Below, piece by piece: positions 12,555-13,712 of a stretch of 13,712 bases of DNA. A model generated the notes under the pieces. The model ran no database searches. It saw nothing but the letters and a program-made list of their open reading frames with translations, and was not told the origin of the DNA. The DNA is from JBDUDK01 sp040002995 (GTDB taxonomy: Bacteria; Actinomycetota; Acidimicrobiia; Acidimicrobiales; Ilumatobacteraceae): NCBI GenBank assembly GCA_040002995.1, contig JBDUDK010000093.1:1-13712 (forward strand), given 5' to 3'. The first letter of the stretch is position 1. Each line of letters starts with the position of its first letter. Made by a program: the position numbers and the translations under genes.

Positions 12555-13285
12555 TCACGACGTGAGGCCGGCCATGACTTCGTCGGGGCATGGCATGTCG
12601 TTGATCTGCACGGCCAAGCGCCCGGCGGCATCCCGGTACGACCGCTCGTCGAGCACGGATCGCACCGCCCCGAGAACGGCATCGGGCGTGACGGCTCCCG
12701 GCCGAAGCACGCGACCGACGCCCGCCGCTTCACAGCGGTCGGCGTTGAGGAAGTTGTCGGCCCCCTGCGGCACGAGCACCTGCGGTAGTCCAGCGCCAAG
12801 CGACGACAGCAGCGTCCCCGAGCCACCGTGGCTGACGAGCGCGTCGCAATGTGGGAGCAACTCCGACTGCGGGATGTACTACTCGACGCGTGCATTCGGC
12901 GGGACAGGGTCCAACCAGTCGGCTGGGTGGTTACGACCAACCGTGACGATCAGGTTGATGTCCTCTATCGACAACCCGTCGAGCGCAGCCCGAAACAAAG
13001 AACGATCGGAGTTGAGGAAGGTTCCAAGCGTCACGTAGACGGTGGGGCGCTGAGGTAGATCTGTCACCCAATCCGGCAAGTTCTCATCGACGGTTGCCCC
13101 CCGAGAACCCGACGGGACGAAGGCTCCGTATTTGGTGAGAGAAGCGAGGGTCTACTGGCGTCTCGAGGTCGGGCGGCGCGATGGAGAGGCATGGTCCTCG
13201 AAACGTTCCCTCCCGCCGGGCGCGCGAGCGGCAACATCGGATGCACGTGACCGAGCTCGGGACAGCAGAAAAACAGAACGCGCAC
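12555..13285 (-). pseudogene. Degenerate UGT/MGT-type glycosyltransferase, multiply disrupted
   Basis: Three collinear pieces of one UDP-glycosyltransferase-like (GT-B fold) gene are visible. Piece 1 (13285-13220) reads MRVLFFCCPELGHVHPMLPL, the classic N-terminus with the GHVHP loop, from a GTG with a strong GGAGG site. Piece 2, in another frame (13193 to about 13100), reads LSIAPPDLETP and RPVGFSGG, the linker between the two domains. Most of the N-terminal acceptor domain (about 160-175 residues, judged against a 400-420 residue family length) is gone between them. Piece 3 (about 13097-12555) resumes one frame over after a G6 run: ATVDENLPDWVTDL, RPTVYVTLGTFLNS, then NARVE, an in-frame TAG (12881-12879), YIPQSELLPHCDALVSHGG and the donor-binding SGTLLSSLGAGLPQVLVPQ. 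Family membership is clear; a working enzyme is not possible from this sequence. Confidence 0.88.
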
Positions 13286-13290
13286 CAGAA

Positions 13291-13297
13291 CCTCCGC
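13291..13297 (-). promoter_or_regulatory. Intact Shine-Dalgarno site of the glycosyltransferase pseudogene
   Basis: GCGGAGG followed by TTCTG and GTG (13285) gives a near-ideal ribosome site at 5-nt spacing. It fixes the ancestral start and shows that the translation signal outlived the coding sequence. The remaining 13298-13524 gap upstream holds short open frames without family likeness and no promoter or hairpin I can defend. Confidence 0.65.
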
Positions 13298-13524
13298 ATC
13301 GCGTGGCGGGGCAATCTAGTGACGGCGCGATGCCGGGCCCATGCAGCTCGGCCGAACCCGACAACCTCGACGAGCGTGGCCTGCTTCTCGGTTAGCTCGC
13401 GTTTCATCGTGACGCGCAACTCGCTTGGGCGGCCACGCCACCCCCGCATCTCTCGCTGCTCGACCTCGTGCGGCGATCGCGACGGGGATCCGGGAGCGGA
13501 TTGACGGCGCTACCGGCGAGTGAA

Positions 13525-13712
13525 TCAGATGTTCGCTGCGACTTCCCGAAACTCGACGCTCTGGACGGTGACCCCTGGCGCCGGTACCGAGCCCGCGGTT
13601 GGCGCGACCGCTCGGGCCTGCGCCTCGGTCTCGAAGAAAACCATCGAGGAACCTTTTCCGTCGACCGGCTCGAGCCAGTAACCGGCAATGAATCCAGGCG
13701 ACGCCTTCACCA
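13525..13712 (-). CDS. Small ABM-like (dimeric alpha-beta barrel) protein, 5' end outside window
   Basis: The last 61-62 codons of a small protein are present; relatives are about 90-100 residues. The visible part, KASPGFIAGYWLEPVDGKGS, then VFFETEAQARAVAP and VTVQSVEFREVAANI, has the PGF-x-xGYW and FET patterns of small antibiotic-monooxygenase-like/YdhR-type alpha-beta barrel proteins. The GTG at 13710 lies within a conserved segment and is probably an internal valine, so the true start is to the right of the window. The function of such proteins is mostly unknown; some are haem- or quinone-modifying, others only dimeric binding domains. It lies about 240 bp upstream of the glycosyltransferase pseudogene on the same strand. 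Confidence 0.75.
   Translation of the reverse strand, partial: VKASPGFIAGYWLEPVDGKGSSMVFFETEAQARAVAPTAGSVPAPGVTVQSVEFREVAANI

Noticed and set aside
13298..13449. Minus-strand frame MKRELTEKQATLVEVVGFG upstream of the glycosyltransferase remnant
   Set aside because: It resembles coding sequence only superficially, matches no family I know, and its frame later becomes part of the GT remnant by chance of the deletion.
1..13712. A defence, mobile or biosynthetic system
   Set aside because: I found no nuclease, transposase, integrase, repeat array, NRPS/PKS or toxin-antitoxin pattern; the genes are common soluble metabolic families with short operons.

Overview
This 13.7 kb window is high-GC DNA densely packed with short, mostly unlinked metabolic genes. 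A mycothiol-type DinB/maleylpyruvate-isomerase-like protein, an Eis-like acetyltransferase, a Tat-dependent lipoprotein amidohydrolase and several apparently leaderless starts (TAnnnT about 5-7 nt before ATG) all point to an actinobacterium. An Acidimicrobiia-like chromosome would fit, but the exact group is inference. I see no rRNA, tRNA, CRISPR array, insertion sequence or phage gene.

Positions 1-4191 (minus strand) read, in transcription order, crotonase-fold protein, acyl-CoA carboxylase carboxyltransferase, class I/II aminotransferase, then a nitrilase-family omega-amidase cut by the left edge. The last two overlap by GTGA. They match the aminotransferase plus omega-amidase pairing in which transamination makes an alpha-keto acid omega-amide that the amidase then hydrolyses. 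The carboxylase and crotonase suggest acyl-CoA or branched-chain amino-acid catabolism nearby. The biotin carboxylase partner is not in the window.

Positions 4214-5082 (plus) hold a two-helix membrane peptide and a TetR regulator. The peptide starts inside a GCATGC palindrome only 22 bp from the divergent crotonase start. A pirin gene (5093-6070/6079, minus) meets TetR tail to tail across a 14-bp tandem repeat. Pirin has a consensus TATAAT with an inverted repeat directly upstream. A Tat lipoprotein amidohydrolase (6158-7717, plus) diverges from it.

Positions 7757-10386 (minus) encode a DinB/MDMPI-type protein, an MmcQ/YjbR protein and an EstB-like serine hydrolase; the last two are 32 bp apart. 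Divergent from these is the Eis-like GNAT acetyltransferase (10467-11786), whose stop codon overlaps that of a VOC protein. Two VOC genes follow upstream on the minus strand.

Positions 12555-13285 hold a decayed UGT/MGT-type glycosyltransferase with three separate lesions: loss of most of the N-terminal domain, a frameshift in a G6 run, and an in-frame amber codon. The right edge carries the 3' part of a small ABM-like gene. The window looks like ordinary chromosomal accessory metabolism. I could not support any wholly new multi-gene system. The most informative items are the broken glycosyltransferase, the pirin promoter/operator, active-site substitutions in several enzymes, and the compact divergent and convergent gene junctions.
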